Part shown: positions 18,888 through 27,859 of the stretch, piece after piece | Position numbering within the stretch: position 1 is the first letter of the stretch | How the letters are laid out: each line of letters begins with the position of its first letter | Origin: Prochlorococcus sp. AG-418-I20 | Lineage (GTDB): Bacteria > Cyanobacteriota > Cyanobacteriia > PCC-6307 > Cyanobiaceae | DNA: 64,000 bases | Direction of reading: 5' to 3' | Assembly (NCBI GenBank): GCA_003214175.1 | Contig: QCLZ01000002.1 | Location: forward strand, 158,605-222,604 | Program-made: the position numbers and the translations under genes | The notes under the pieces: model-generated | The model's input: only the letters and a program-made list of their open reading frames with translations | Told to the model about the DNA's origin: nothing | The model's database searches: none

Positions 18888-19097
18888 TTATCCACCTCCA
18901 ACTATTGAAACGATTTCTAAATTATCACCATTTTTAAGTTTCACTTTCTCCCAATTTATTGAATTAATAATTAAATTATTTAACTCCACGACAACTGTGT
19001 TGGGTTTATATCCCATTAAATTTAGTGCTGTGGATAGTAGAGCATTTTCCTGATCAAGTTCTATTTTTTTTTCTTCTCCATTTACTTTAATTTTCAT
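18888..19097 (-). CDS. thiS: Thiamine biosynthesis sulfur carrier protein ThiS
   Basis: This 69-residue ubiquitin-fold protein ends in the diagnostic VGGG (a di-glycine end that is adenylated and thiocarboxylated). It starts MKIKVNGE and contains NTVVVELNN. It delivers sulfur for the thiazole ring of thiamine. It overlaps the 3' end of thiE by 11 bases, forming a ribF, thiE, thiS operon on the minus strand. Confidence 0.94.
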   Translation of the reverse strand: MKIKVNGEEKKIELDQENALLSTALNLMGYKPNTVVVELNNLIINSINWEKVKLKNGDNLEIVSIVGGG

Positions 19098-20142
19098 GAG
19101 CCAACTCTTTTAGAATAATAATAGCTTCTTCTTTGGGATCTTCAGAATTCATTAATTGCGAAACTAATGCAACTTTTTTAAACCCATTACTTTTTAAATA
19201 TGAAATATTATTTGACTTAATTCCACCGATAGCAAACCAGGGAATATTTAAATCTTTTGTTAATGTTTTGATCTTTTTAATACCTAAAGGCTTTTTATTC
19301 TTTTTTGTGGCACTTTCAAATACTGGTCCTATCCCTAAGTAATCGCAACCATCTTTAAGAGCATTGGAAATATCAATTTCATTATTTGCGCTTATACCAA
19401 TAATTTTTGAAAATCCTAGTAATTTTCTTGCGGTTTTTAAGTCTAAATCATCTTGTCCAAGATGAATACCATCTGCATCTGATGCTAAAGCTATATCAAC
19501 CCTATCATTGATTATGAAAAGTGAATTATATCTCTTACATAGATTTTTAATCTTTATGGCTTCTTGAAGATTATCTTTATCTGTCCCACTCTTAAATCTA
19601 TGTTGAATGATTTTGACTCCTGCAATTAATATATCCTCTATTGTTTCTAATAAGTTTTCTTTTTGATCTGAGATGACATATAAGTCATTTTCCTTTAAAA
19701 TCTCCTCTGACTTTTTGCGCTTGCTTAAACATAATAAGTCGACTTCTAGAGTATAAATTTCATATCTAATTTCAGAAGCGATTTGTGAAAGTTCATGATT
19801 ATGTAGTCTTGAGAATTCTTCAATAACTCTTAATGCTTCTTGAACTCTGCCTGAATTAGAACTTATAATTTGCTCAGAGGTTTTTCTTTTAATTTGCTCT
19901 TGATGAGTTAATCCTTTGCATTTGTCCTCAATATGATTCCTAGATTGTTTATAAACTTCTAAATGACATTTTCCTAAAATTTGTCTAAAATTTTTAATCT
20001 TTTCTACATATTTTTCTTTGCCTAGACCAAATCTAGCCCAATCCTCTATTACTCTTAGTCCTTCTCTGGCTCTATCAAGATTAGCGTCAATAATTTGATA
20101 AATTCTTAAATCTTCAGCGTTTGTTGAATTGGGATTCAGCAT
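19087..20142 (-). CDS. thiE: Thiamine-phosphate synthase ThiE with N-terminal extension
   Basis: This 351-residue protein couples the thiazole and pyrimidine units of thiamine. The C-terminal half is the ThiE barrel: VKIIQHRFK, LFIINDRVDIALASDADGIHLGQDDL, IIGISANN, DYLGIGPVFESATKKNK and PWFAIGGI. Residues 1 to 145 are an additional helical domain (IDANLDRAREGLRVIEDWARF, QEALRVIEEFSRL) found in cyanobacterial ThiE. The order ribF, thiE, thiS joins flavin and thiamine synthesis. Confidence 0.93.
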   Translation of the reverse strand: MLNPNSTNAEDLRIYQIIDANLDRAREGLRVIEDWARFGLGKEKYVEKIKNFRQILGKCHLEVYKQSRNHIEDKCKGLTHQEQIKRKTSEQIISSNSGRVQEALRVIEEFSRLHNHELSQIASEIRYEIYTLEVDLLCLSKRKKSEEILKENDLYVISDQKENLLETIEDILIAGVKIIQHRFKSGTDKDNLQEAIKIKNLCKRYNSLFIINDRVDIALASDADGIHLGQDDLDLKTARKLLGFSKIIGISANNEIDISNALKDGCDYLGIGPVFESATKKNKKPLGIKKIKTLTKDLNIPWFAIGGIKSNNISYLKSNGFKKVALVSQLMNSEDPKEEAIIILKELAHEN

Positions 20143-20147
20143 GTAAT

Positions 20148-21071
20148 TTAATCTCTGTAATTTTTAAAAATTCTTAGGGCATTATTTCTATCCTTTTTTA
20201 TTTGATTAGAAAGTTCATCTATATTTTTAAATTGGATTTGAGATCTAAGCTTTTCAACTGGTTCTACAGATAGATTTAAACCATATAGATCGATATCTTT
20301 ATTTATTAGATGAACTTCAACTGAAGATGGTAATAAAGGATTTATTGTTGGTTGAGTTCCAAGATTCATAATTGATTCAATTTTCTGGTTGAAATTTCCT
20401 ATAGTTGTCCAAGCTGCGTAAACACCTTTTCCGGGTAAAAATTTCCTACCATCTATTTCAAGATTTGCGGTGGGCCATCCTATACTTTTCCCAATCCCTT
20501 TACCTTTAACAACCTTTCCATTAAAAGAATAAGGCCTATTAAGAATTTTGAAAGCATTTTTCAGATCACTTTCCTCTAATAAGTCTCTTATTCTGCTGCT
20601 ACTGATTCTACCTTCTTTGTCTTCTAAAATTGGAGTAATCTTTAGTTTTATATCTGTATCTTTAATCGTATTTTTTATAGTATTTATATCTCCACTTCTT
20701 CTGAAACCAAATTTAAAATTAGCGCCTACAGAAATGTTTTTTGCTTGTAATTGATTTATCAAAATATCTCTTACAAATCTTTCTGCACTTAATTTAGATA
20801 GTTCCTCATCAAAAGGAATCAGAACTAATTGTTCAATCCCGAGATCTTCAAGAATAGGTAGTTTTTCATCAGGGAGATCAAGTCTAAGCCGCGTCTCTTT
20901 GTATAAAACTTCTCTAGGATGAGGCCAGAAGCTGGCAATTGTCGGGGTATATTGATTTTCTTCAACAACACTTTTTATTAATTTTCTGTGGCCAGCATGT
21001 AGGCCGTCAAAACTTCCAATAGCTATTGAAGTGGGGTTCTTAACTTCAGATGGCGATATTAAAGAGATCAA
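20148..21071 (-). CDS. ribF: Bifunctional riboflavin kinase / FAD synthetase
   Basis: The 307-residue enzyme phosphorylates riboflavin to FMN and adenylates it to FAD. The N-terminal nucleotidyltransferase domain has GSFDGLHAGHRKLI (HxGH) and SSSRIRDLLEE; the C-terminal kinase domain has GKGIGKSIGWPTANLEI with the PTAN motif and GVYAAW. It lies five bases upstream of thiE and is divergent from the DUF3611 gene. Confidence 0.96.
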   Translation of the reverse strand: MISLISPSEVKNPTSIAIGSFDGLHAGHRKLIKSVVEENQYTPTIASFWPHPREVLYKETRLRLDLPDEKLPILEDLGIEQLVLIPFDEELSKLSAERFVRDILINQLQAKNISVGANFKFGFRRSGDINTIKNTIKDTDIKLKITPILEDKEGRISSSRIRDLLEESDLKNAFKILNRPYSFNGKVVKGKGIGKSIGWPTANLEIDGRKFLPGKGVYAAWTTIGNFNQKIESIMNLGTQPTINPLLPSSVEVHLINKDIDLYGLNLSVEPVEKLRSQIQFKNIDELSNQIKKDRNNALRIFKNYRD

Positions 21072-21095
21072 AAGATTACGTGCAATTTTATGATT

Positions 21096-21123
21096 TTGAT
21101 GGCAAATTTGAATAGATTATAGT
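21096..21123 (+). promoter_or_regulatory. Likely sigma-70 promoter of the DUF3611 gene
   Basis: TTGATG and TATAGT are separated by 16 bases, and TATAGT ends 17 bases before the ATG at 21140. Both lie in the 68-base divergent gap with ribF. This is a good match for position, but only moderate for sequence. Confidence 0.4.
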
Positions 21124-21139
21124 TTATTCAAGCAAATGA

Positions 21140-21670
21140 ATGTCTGACAAAATTGATTTTCAGTCGCTTTCATTTGGAATGCGGCGCATGGGATGGATAC
21201 GCTTTTGGGCTCAATCCATTTTAGGGGTGGTCGTGACGGCTGTTTTGCTTTTCTCAAATGTTGTAAACAATAATAGCGAAAATCAAGTTACTTTGAATCT
21301 TGGCCTCTCAATCACAACAATTTCTTTAATCTTCCTAATTTTTAGTTTGTGGCAAAGTTGGTTAATAGTAAGAACTGGAAGGTCATTATCAAGTAATGCC
21401 AGGCCTTCACGTGGTCAGACAAGTAAATTAATAAAAAGAGGATTAGTTAACGATTTGCTTGGAATGGTTTTTGGGTTAATTGGATACCAAGCTTTTATGG
21501 GAGAGCTTTTTATTCAGGCATCTTCTCAGGCTACAGGACAACTTAGTACGGATAAAACAACAATAACGGGCTTAGAGATTTTATCGGTACTGAGTAATAC
21601 ACAAGTTATTGCTGCTCATTTTTTTGGACTTTGCTTTTCTTTATGGCTATTGAGAAGGATTTATAAATGA
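21140..21670 (+). CDS. DUF3611 family membrane protein
   Basis: This 176-residue protein with four predicted membrane segments (about residues 25 to 45, 55 to 75, 110 to 128, 155 to 172) fits the cyanobacterial and plastid DUF3611 family. The start [23 protein letters not shown] is typical. The function is unknown; a chloroplast or thylakoid membrane location is suggested by the family's distribution. The 3' end overlaps the convergent surE by 24 bases. Confidence 0.82.
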   Translation: MSDKIDFQSLSFGMRRMGWIRFWAQSILGVVVTAVLLFSNVVNNNSENQVTLNLGLSITTISLIFLIFSLWQSWLIVRTGRSLSSNARPSRGQTSKLIKRGLVNDLLGMVFGLIGYQAFMGELFIQASSQATGQLSTDKTTITGLEILSVLSNTQVIAAHFFGLCFSLWLLRRIYK

Positions 21671-22459
21671 GTTATTTATTTTAGGTAAGTCTTCTAGATC
21701 ACCCCTCCAAAATAGATCTGGTTCTACAGGTGTAAGAGATATTTTATTGTCTTGTATTTGAGATACGTCACTGGGCCAGTTTCTTGGACCATAGCCTTTT
21801 GACTGAAGATCTAAAACTACCTCACCCGCTAACCAATAATAATCATCACCCCTTGGGTCTTCCCTTTTGGAAAATTGATTTTTATATTTTCTTACCGATA
21901 ATCTTGTCCAGGATAATTCTTTTATTTTGCTTTTCTCGCAAGGGGGTATATTCAAGTTTAATAGAAGTGAGGCTGGCCAATTATCGTTAATTGCTTGTTC
22001 GGCAATATTCATTGCAATTTCTCCAGCAAATTCAAAATTCTTCCATTTAAAACTTGCAACACTTATTGCCATGGAGGGAACATTTTCCAAAGTGCCTTCC
22101 ATGGCTGCAGCGACTGTTCCTGAACAAAAAATATCTGTTCCTAAATTAGGACCGTGATTTATTCCAGATAAAACGAGATCAGGTTTATGATCTAAGAGTT
22201 CAGATAGTGCTAATTTGACGCAATCAGCAGGCGTGCCAGAACATCCCCAAGCTTTAATTCCCTCCCCAAATAATTCGTCTGCTCTTTCCACTCTTAAGGG
22301 AGATTGCAAAGTAAGACCATGACCAGTAGCTGATCTTTCCTGGTCAGGACATACTACTTTTACGTTATGTCCTCTTTTTTGTGCTGATTTAGCTAAAGCT
22401 CTTATCCCTGCGGCAAAAACACCATCATCGTTGCTTATTAATATATTTAACGGTTTCAT
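21647..22459 (-). CDS. surE: 5'/3'-nucleotidase SurE
   Basis: SurE hydrolyses nucleoside monophosphates, and in some species short polyphosphates. The 270-residue protein has the metal-binding [66 protein letters not shown] and LLNLNIP motifs. Length is normal. It overlaps the DUF3611 gene at its 3' end and is divergent from pheS. Confidence 0.95.
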   Translation of the reverse strand: MKPLNILISNDDGVFAAGIRALAKSAQKRGHNVKVVCPDQERSATGHGLTLQSPLRVERADELFGEGIKAWGCSGTPADCVKLALSELLDHKPDLVLSGINHGPNLGTDIFCSGTVAAAMEGTLENVPSMAISVASFKWKNFEFAGEIAMNIAEQAINDNWPASLLLNLNIPPCEKSKIKELSWTRLSVRKYKNQFSKREDPRGDDYYWLAGEVVLDLQSKGYGPRNWPSDVSQIQDNKISLTPVEPDLFWRGDLEDLPKINNSFINPSQ

Positions 22460-22527
22460 TAATCAAAACATTTTATTTATGGACGATATTTAAGTAAGAT
22501 AAAGCAATACTTATTTTTACTATATCA

Positions 22528-23535
22528 GTGAGTCAAATTGAATCATTAGGTCAAATTGAGGAAAAACTAAATAAACTTTCTCTAACAGCAAAAAATAATA
22601 TAGAAAATTCTAATACTCATGAAGAACTTGATCAATTGAGAGTTTCCTTGATAGGAAAAAAAGGTGATTTGTCTATTATTTTGAAAACAATGGGTCAATT
22701 ATCTGCCACTGATAGACCAATAATTGGCCAGAAGGCAAATTTAATAAAGATAAATTTGCAAGAATTAATAACTGCGAGAAAAAATCAACTAAATAGTGAA
22801 GCCTTAAATAAAAAGATTAAAAAAGAAAAAATTGATGTGACTATCCCTCCAGTTGGAACACCCCCAGGAAGTAAACACCCCTTAATTTCAACTCAAGATG
22901 AAATAATAGATATTTTTTGTGGTTTAGGTTACTCAGTAGAAAGTGGCCCTGAAATAGAAACTGATTTTTATAATTTTGAATCCCTTAATATTCCTAAAGA
23001 TCATCCCGCAAGAGATATGCAGGATACTTTTTACTTAGATGAAAATAGACTATTAAGAACTCACACTTCTCCTGTTCAGATAAGGTTCTTAGAAAATAAT
23101 TTACCTCCAGTAAGAATTATTGCTCCTGGGAGAGTTTATAGGAGAGATGCCGTAGATGCTACACATTCCCCAGTGTTCAATCAAGTTGAGGTTTTATGTA
23201 TCGATCAAGATATTAATTTTAGTCACTTAAGAGGAACAGTTCTTACATTTTTAAAAACTTTTTTTGGAGATATTCCTGTAAGATTTAGAGCTAGTTATTT
23301 CCCATTCACTGAACCTTCAGCAGAAGTCGACGTCCAGTGGAAAGGGAAATGGCTAGAGGTAATGGGCTGCGGAATGGTAGATCCTAAGGTCTTAGAAAAA
23401 TTAGGAATAGATTCTGAGAAATGGACTGGTTTTGCGGCAGGATTAGGAGTAGAAAGATTTTGTATGGTGAGACATCAGATCGACGACATCAGAAAATTTT
23501 ATACAAATGATCTTAGATTCTTGGAACAGTTTTAA
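22528..23535 (+). CDS. pheS: Phenylalanyl-tRNA synthetase alpha chain
   Basis: PheS is the catalytic subunit of the alpha2-beta2 enzyme that charges tRNA-Phe. It starts at GTG, has an N-terminal coiled-coil region (residues 1 to 85), then class II motifs: [52 protein letters not shown], the [17 protein letters not shown] stretch, and motif 3 [14 protein letters not shown]. At 335 residues it has the normal length. pheT is not in the window. Confidence 0.96.
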   Translation: MSQIESLGQIEEKLNKLSLTAKNNIENSNTHEELDQLRVSLIGKKGDLSIILKTMGQLSATDRPIIGQKANLIKINLQELITARKNQLNSEALNKKIKKEKIDVTIPPVGTPPGSKHPLISTQDEIIDIFCGLGYSVESGPEIETDFYNFESLNIPKDHPARDMQDTFYLDENRLLRTHTSPVQIRFLENNLPPVRIIAPGRVYRRDAVDATHSPVFNQVEVLCIDQDINFSHLRGTVLTFLKTFFGDIPVRFRASYFPFTEPSAEVDVQWKGKWLEVMGCGMVDPKVLEKLGIDSEKWTGFAAGLGVERFCMVRHQIDDIRKFYTNDLRFLEQF

Positions 23536-23559
23536 TAGAATTGAATTATTAAATTAGGG

Positions 23560-23586
23560 TTGTCCAACAAATTAGTTTATTATAGT
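23560..23586 (+). promoter_or_regulatory. Possible nadK promoter
   Basis: TTGTCC and TATAGT are separated by 15 bases in the 70-base gap between pheS and nadK; the -10 box ends 19 bases before the TTG start. The spacing is slightly short, so it is a weak assignment. Confidence 0.3.
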
Positions 23587-23605
23587 CATAGTTTTAATTA
23601 TTTGC

Positions 23606-24514
23606 TTGGGACGTAAAGCTGGACTAATAGTTAATGATGGGAAAGAACTTGCCGTTCAAACAGCAAGTTCTGTGCAAAAAAAGTTGGAAGATTCTAATTA
23701 TGAGGTTGTAAGAGTAAGTAGCTCTGGTGGTATGGTCGGATTTGCTAACCCTGATCAACATGTTCGTCCCTTGGGATATATGAATTGTGTCCCAGAAGGA
23801 TTTGATTCATCAATTGAATTCGCAATTGTTCTTGGAGGAGATGGAACTGTGCTTTCCGCGGCAAGACAAACAGCACCCGCTAAAATCCCAATACTTACAA
23901 TTAATACTGGTCATTTAGGATTTCTTGCAGAAGCTTATTTATCTAACTTAGATGAGGCTATTGATAAGATTATTGCTGGAGATTGGGATATTGAGGAAAG
24001 AACTTGTTTTATAGTTAGTGTAATGAGAAATGATCAGAGAAGGTGGGAGTCTCTTTGTCTAAACGAGATGGCTCTTCATAGAGAACCTCTGACAAGTATG
24101 TGTCATTTTGAGATTTCTATAGGTCGACATGCACCTGTGGATATTTCAGCTGATGGAGTAATTTTATCTACTCCAACTGGCTCAACAGCATATTCTTTAA
24201 GTGCCGGAGGACCAGTAATTACACCTGATTGCCCAGTAGTGCAATTAACTCCAATTGCTCCACACTCTTTAGCATCAAGGGCACTTGTTTTTAATGATTC
24301 AGAACCAGTTACTGTGTTTCCCGCGACTCCGGAAAGATTAGTAATGGTTGTTGATGGAAATGCTGGTTGTTATGTTTGGCCTGAAGATAGAGTTTTAATA
24401 AGAAAAAGTAAACATTCAGTAAAGTTTATTAGACTTGAAGATCATGAATTTTTCCAAGTTTTAAGAAATAAACTTGGTTGGGGACTCCCTCATGTGGCTA
24501 AACCAAACAAATAA
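23606..24514 (+). CDS. nadK: NAD kinase
   Basis: The enzyme phosphorylates NAD to NADP, the photosynthetic electron acceptor. The 302-residue protein starts at TTG ([16 protein letters not shown]) and has the [11 protein letters not shown] motif near residue 78, [22 protein letters not shown] and the glycine-rich [21 protein letters not shown]. Cyanobacteria often carry two NAD kinases; this form with the [20 protein letters not shown] section is one of them. Confidence 0.94.
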   Translation: MGRKAGLIVNDGKELAVQTASSVQKKLEDSNYEVVRVSSSGGMVGFANPDQHVRPLGYMNCVPEGFDSSIEFAIVLGGDGTVLSAARQTAPAKIPILTINTGHLGFLAEAYLSNLDEAIDKIIAGDWDIEERTCFIVSVMRNDQRRWESLCLNEMALHREPLTSMCHFEISIGRHAPVDISADGVILSTPTGSTAYSLSAGGPVITPDCPVVQLTPIAPHSLASRALVFNDSEPVTVFPATPERLVMVVDGNAGCYVWPEDRVLIRKSKHSVKFIRLEDHEFFQVLRNKLGWGLPHVAKPNK

Positions 24515-24527
24515 AAATGATTTAGAT

Positions 24528-25802
24528 TTATTTTTTCCCTTTCAATAAAAAAATAGGGTTATTTGGTTCTAATCTCATTCCACTTGCAATAGTTAAACTT
24601 TTGTATGTCTGAATTAAATTTAAATTTGTTTTAAAGTTTTTTTCCTCCAATTCTTCTTTTAATTCCTCTATATTCTGAATGTCAATTATTGGGATTACTA
24701 CAATATCTCCAATTCTCATACCTTGACCAATTTCATTAATAATTTGCAGTTTAGTTTCTTTATCACACCCTCCAATTATTAATCTGTTAGGTATTTCCAA
24801 AGAACTTAGATTTCTCTTATTCAAGGTGTCAATAATATCTTCCTCAAAAATAAATCTTGGTTCAACTCCAAGCCTCTTTGAATTTTCTAGGATTAATGAT
24901 TTTGAGCCTATTCTTTTATCGATACAAAATAAATCTAAATTAGGACTTAGTTTTAATGCCTCCAAACCAATTGATCCACAACCAGCGCCTATATCCCAAA
25001 TGACACCTTTTTTTGGGAGCTCTAAATCAGCCAAGATTTGGATGCGAACCTCCCTTTTAGTTAATAAATTTGGTCTGTCTTCAAAAGTTTTAAAAATAGA
25101 GTCATTGAGTCCAAAAAGAGGGAGATTATTATTCGAATAACTTTTCTTGGTTTTTGTTAGAACAGCAATGTTCAAGCTTGAAATATCGGATGGTAATGAC
25201 TCTTTAAGATTTAATTTTCTTATCTTTTCATTGTCGAAACCTATTTCTTCACAAAGCCAAAAATCATAAAAATCAATTAAATTCAACTCTAACAGGTTTT
25301 TTCTGACTATTTCTAGACTTTTGCTTGTTGAATCGGTAATAATAGCCAAATTTGAAGGCTTTGTCTTAAGGGCCTCAATTAACTTAGTTGAATCTCTTCC
25401 ATGAATACTTACATTAATTGCATCTTGCCAAGGGATTTTTAATTTATTAAATGCTAACTGAATACAAGTATTTGAAGGGTAGAAGATTAACTCATCCTTT
25501 GAAAAACTTTCTAGGAGTATTCTCCCAATTCCAAACCAAAGAGGATCTCCTCTTGAAATTAAAATAACATCATTTTCTTTAGATCTAAGCCATTTTATGA
25601 GTTCGTCGTTACTTTGGCTTGCAAAAAATAATTTTCTGTTAAAGAGATTATTTCCGCTCCATGATTTAATTTTTTCAAAGTATGAATTGGGAACTGCAAT
25701 ATTCACAGTGTCCATAAATAGATTTTGTAATTTGATGGGTAAATCTTCAAATTTAAAAGAATTTATCCCTACAACATGAATTTTTCTATTTATTTCTGTC
25801 AT
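24528..25802 (-). CDS. cobL: Precorrin-6Y C5,15-methyltransferase (decarboxylating)
   Basis: This bifunctional cobalamin-pathway enzyme methylates precorrin-6Y at C5 and C15 and decarboxylates it. The N-terminal CbiE-like domain (1 to about 205) has ISRGDPLWFGIGR and SIHGRDS; the CbiT-like C-terminal domain (about 225 to 424) has LTKREVRIQILADLELPKKG, WDIGAGCGSIGLEAL and RLIIGGCDK. The length of 424 residues is normal. It is convergent with nadK. No cobalamin riboswitch was recognised upstream. Confidence 0.93.
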   Translation of the reverse strand: MTEINRKIHVVGINSFKFEDLPIKLQNLFMDTVNIAVPNSYFEKIKSWSGNNLFNRKLFFASQSNDELIKWLRSKENDVILISRGDPLWFGIGRILLESFSKDELIFYPSNTCIQLAFNKLKIPWQDAINVSIHGRDSTKLIEALKTKPSNLAIITDSTSKSLEIVRKNLLELNLIDFYDFWLCEEIGFDNEKIRKLNLKESLPSDISSLNIAVLTKTKKSYSNNNLPLFGLNDSIFKTFEDRPNLLTKREVRIQILADLELPKKGVIWDIGAGCGSIGLEALKLSPNLDLFCIDKRIGSKSLILENSKRLGVEPRFIFEEDIIDTLNKRNLSSLEIPNRLIIGGCDKETKLQIINEIGQGMRIGDIVVIPIIDIQNIEELKEELEEKNFKTNLNLIQTYKSLTIASGMRLEPNNPIFLLKGKK

Positions 25803-25831
25803 GAATATTTAATGAAGAGAAGCTAATTTAT

Positions 25832-26137
25832 TTGAATGTTTTGTTGAATTATCTTATTATTGGCAGAGTTACTATAATAAATGAATTGTCTGAAAGGAGA
25901 AAGAGATTACATGATTTATTGTTAACTCTTATAAATAAAGATAATGAATTTAAGTTTATTGAGGAGGATTCTAGCGATTTAACATCTAGCTATTCTGACA
26001 AAGACACTTTGAATTTATCTCGAGTTATAGAAAAAAATCGTAAAATAATCAAAAGATACCAAGCTCTTGTTAGAACAGCAGTAACTCTCGATGCCTTGAT
26101 GGATTCAGAAAATGAAGAAAATTACAAAATCACATAA
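25832..26137 (+). CDS. Small conserved hypothetical protein
   Basis: The frame gives up to 101 residues from a TTG at 25832; a second TTG at 25886 would give an 83-residue protein beginning with the basic SERRKRLHDLLLTLI. The C-terminal half is helical and charged (IEKNRKIIKRYQALVRTAVTLDAL). It has no membrane segment or known motif. The end overlaps the DUF3122 gene by 26 bases, so the two are probably translated together. Function is unknown. Confidence 0.65.
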   Translation: MNVLLNYLIIGRVTIINELSERRKRLHDLLLTLINKDNEFKFIEEDSSDLTSSYSDKDTLNLSRVIEKNRKIIKRYQALVRTAVTLDALMDSENEENYKIT

Positions 26138-26612
26138 GATAAATTTTTTAAAAGGGATATTATCTTTCTCTCTACTTCTTTCTTTTATTTTGAACCCATT
26201 AAAAGTTAATGCAGAAATTGCAGAGACAGAGATTAATGGAGAATTGATAGTTGCTAGTAGTGATTTTTTAAGAGATTTGGACTTTGAAACTTGGCAGTTG
26301 GTAGCTTATAAATCACCTCTTTTTGAAAACAAACTGATTTTAAGGGTTATTGGATATCCAGGAAATCTTAGGATTGACCATCCAACTGAATTGAAGGTTG
26401 AATCTGGAAGAAAACATTGGTTATTGAATGACAAAACATTACTTAATAAAGAATTAGCAAATGATGGTAGGCAAGCTGCTGCAGAATTCGATCTTAATGA
26501 GTTGATTAAAAATTTAGATAAAAATAGACCATTAAGATTATCTTTGTCAGGAGTTTTTTCTGAGTTACCTGTTCCACCCTTCGTTGTGAAAGAGTGGAGA
26601 TCAATAAACTGA
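26112..26612 (+). CDS. DUF3122 family exported protein
   Basis: This 166-residue cyanobacterial protein has an N-terminal hydrophobic export signal (residues 14 to 30, cleavage near VNA/EIA). The rest resembles DUF3122 proteins: a beta-rich domain with FETWQLVAYK, LRVIGYPGNLRIDHP, and the final ELPVPPFVVKEWRS. Its location is probably periplasmic or lumenal. It lies 15 bases upstream of ribD. Confidence 0.85.
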   Translation: MKKITKSHKINFLKGILSFSLLLSFILNPLKVNAEIAETEINGELIVASSDFLRDLDFETWQLVAYKSPLFENKLILRVIGYPGNLRIDHPTELKVESGRKHWLLNDKTLLNKELANDGRQAAAEFDLNELIKNLDKNRPLRLSLSGVFSELPVPPFVVKEWRSIN

Positions 26613-26627
26613 ATTTGATTTTTGCAG

Positions 26628-27722
26628 ATGTCTGAAAAAAATGTAAGCCATACAAAATGGATGAAGAGAGCAATTTTTTTGGCTTCCCTAGGCAAAAATA
26701 CAACAAGTCCTAACCCTATGGTGGGAGCAGTGATACTTGATAAGAATGGAAACCTTATTTCAGAGGGGTTTCATTTTAAGGCAGGGATGCCTCATGCAGA
26801 GTCAATGGCTTTTAATAATTTAAAAAAGGATGCTAAAGGTGGAACAATGTATGTGAATCTTGAACCTTGTTGCCATCAAGGTAAAACACCTCCATGTGTA
26901 GATAAGGTGATATCCTCTGGGTTAAAAAAGGTATATATATCTATTGAAGATCCTGATAAAAGAGTCTCTGGTAAAGGTATTAAGCTTCTAAAAGAAGCTG
27001 GAATTCAAGTTCACTTAGGATTATGTAAAAAAGAATCCTTAGATCTAAACAAGGCTTTTATTCATAGAAATATTACTAAAAAGGCATTTGGTGTACTTAA
27101 ATGGGCAATGAGTATAGATGGAAGAATTGCTTTAAAAAATGGAAAAAGTAAATGGATTACTAATGATGAATCAAGATCATTAGTTCATTCTTTTAGAGCA
27201 GAATTTGATGCAATAATCATTGGGGGAAACACTTTAAGAAGAGATAACCCAATTTTGACTACTAGAGGTTCCAAAAATCCTGAGCCTTTGCGAGTTGTTT
27301 TCACAAAAAGTTTAGATCTTCCTTTAAAATCTAATCTTTGGGATTGTAGTAAGGCAAAAACACTAGTTATTTATGATTCTTCTACAGCAAATGAAAGCTA
27401 CCTCTCAAGGATTCCGAAATGTGTGGAGGTTGAAAAGGTATTATCAGATAATCCAGAGTTAATTTCAAAAATACTTGCAAAAAGAGGATGTAATAAAGTT
27501 CTTTGGGAATGTGGCCCGGGATTGGCTACTGCCGCTATTCAATCTAATTGTATTCAGGAACTTATTACTTTTATTGCCCCAAAAATTTTAGGTGGAGAAA
27601 ATAGTATGAATCCTCTAAGTGATTTTGAATTTAAAGAAATGCGCGAAATTATTAAATTAAGTGCTTCTCAGTTTAGTTTGATTGGAAATGATATATGTGT
27701 TAAAAGTTCATTCAAAGATTAA
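26628..27722 (+). CDS. ribD: Bifunctional riboflavin deaminase/reductase RibD
   Basis: RibD makes the pyrimidine intermediate of riboflavin synthesis by deamination then reduction. The deaminase domain shows TSPNPMVGAVI, the zinc ligand HAES and PCCHQGKTPPC; the reductase domain (from about residue 150) shows LKWAMSIDGRIA, DAIIIGGNTLRRDNPILTTR and LWECGPGLATAAIQ. An in-frame TTG six bases upstream exists; ATG is preferred. No FMN riboswitch was found in the 15-base spacer upstream. Confidence 0.95.
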   Translation: MSEKNVSHTKWMKRAIFLASLGKNTTSPNPMVGAVILDKNGNLISEGFHFKAGMPHAESMAFNNLKKDAKGGTMYVNLEPCCHQGKTPPCVDKVISSGLKKVYISIEDPDKRVSGKGIKLLKEAGIQVHLGLCKKESLDLNKAFIHRNITKKAFGVLKWAMSIDGRIALKNGKSKWITNDESRSLVHSFRAEFDAIIIGGNTLRRDNPILTTRGSKNPEPLRVVFTKSLDLPLKSNLWDCSKAKTLVIYDSSTANESYLSRIPKCVEVEKVLSDNPELISKILAKRGCNKVLWECGPGLATAAIQSNCIQELITFIAPKILGGENSMNPLSDFEFKEMREIIKLSASQFSLIGNDICVKSSFKD

Positions 27723-27739
27723 TTCTTATACTAATTTTT

Positions 27740-27859
27740 ATGAGTCAAAGTACCGTACGGTTCTTACCCAAAAAAAATAATACGGATACGGAAACTCTTC
27801 GTTTAGTTTATAATAAGTTCAATCTTGACCATAACTATGCCAATAAGACAAGACGATAA
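27740..27859 (+). CDS. Possible 39-codon upstream ORF at the ftsH promoter
   Basis: ATG at 27740 opens 39 codons (start MSQSTVRFLPKKNNTD) that run through the ftsH promoter and end 20 bases inside ftsH in another frame. The ribD stop is 18 bases upstream. It could be a real small protein or upstream ORF, but the promoter-like TATAAT inside it argues that this is mostly regulatory DNA. Confidence 0.25.
   Translation: MSQSTVRFLPKKNNTDTETLRLVYNKFNLDHNYANKTRR
27809..27814 (+). promoter_or_regulatory. Probable -10 box of ftsH
   Basis: TATAAT lies 22 bases before the chosen ftsH ATG. The TTG at 27825 falls almost at the expected transcription start, which favours the ATG at 27837. A perfect palindrome ACCGTACGGT (27752 to 27761) and two further TACGG copies (27781 and 27787) lie upstream and may bind a regulator. 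Confidence 0.45.

Noticed and set aside
20140..21140. TPP or FMN riboswitch ahead of the ribF-thiE-thiS operon
   Set aside because: The 68-base divergent gap is too short and shows no conserved riboswitch core.
25803..25831. Cobalamin riboswitch ahead of cobL
   Set aside because: Only 29 bases separate cobL from its divergent neighbour's earliest start; no B12-box seen.
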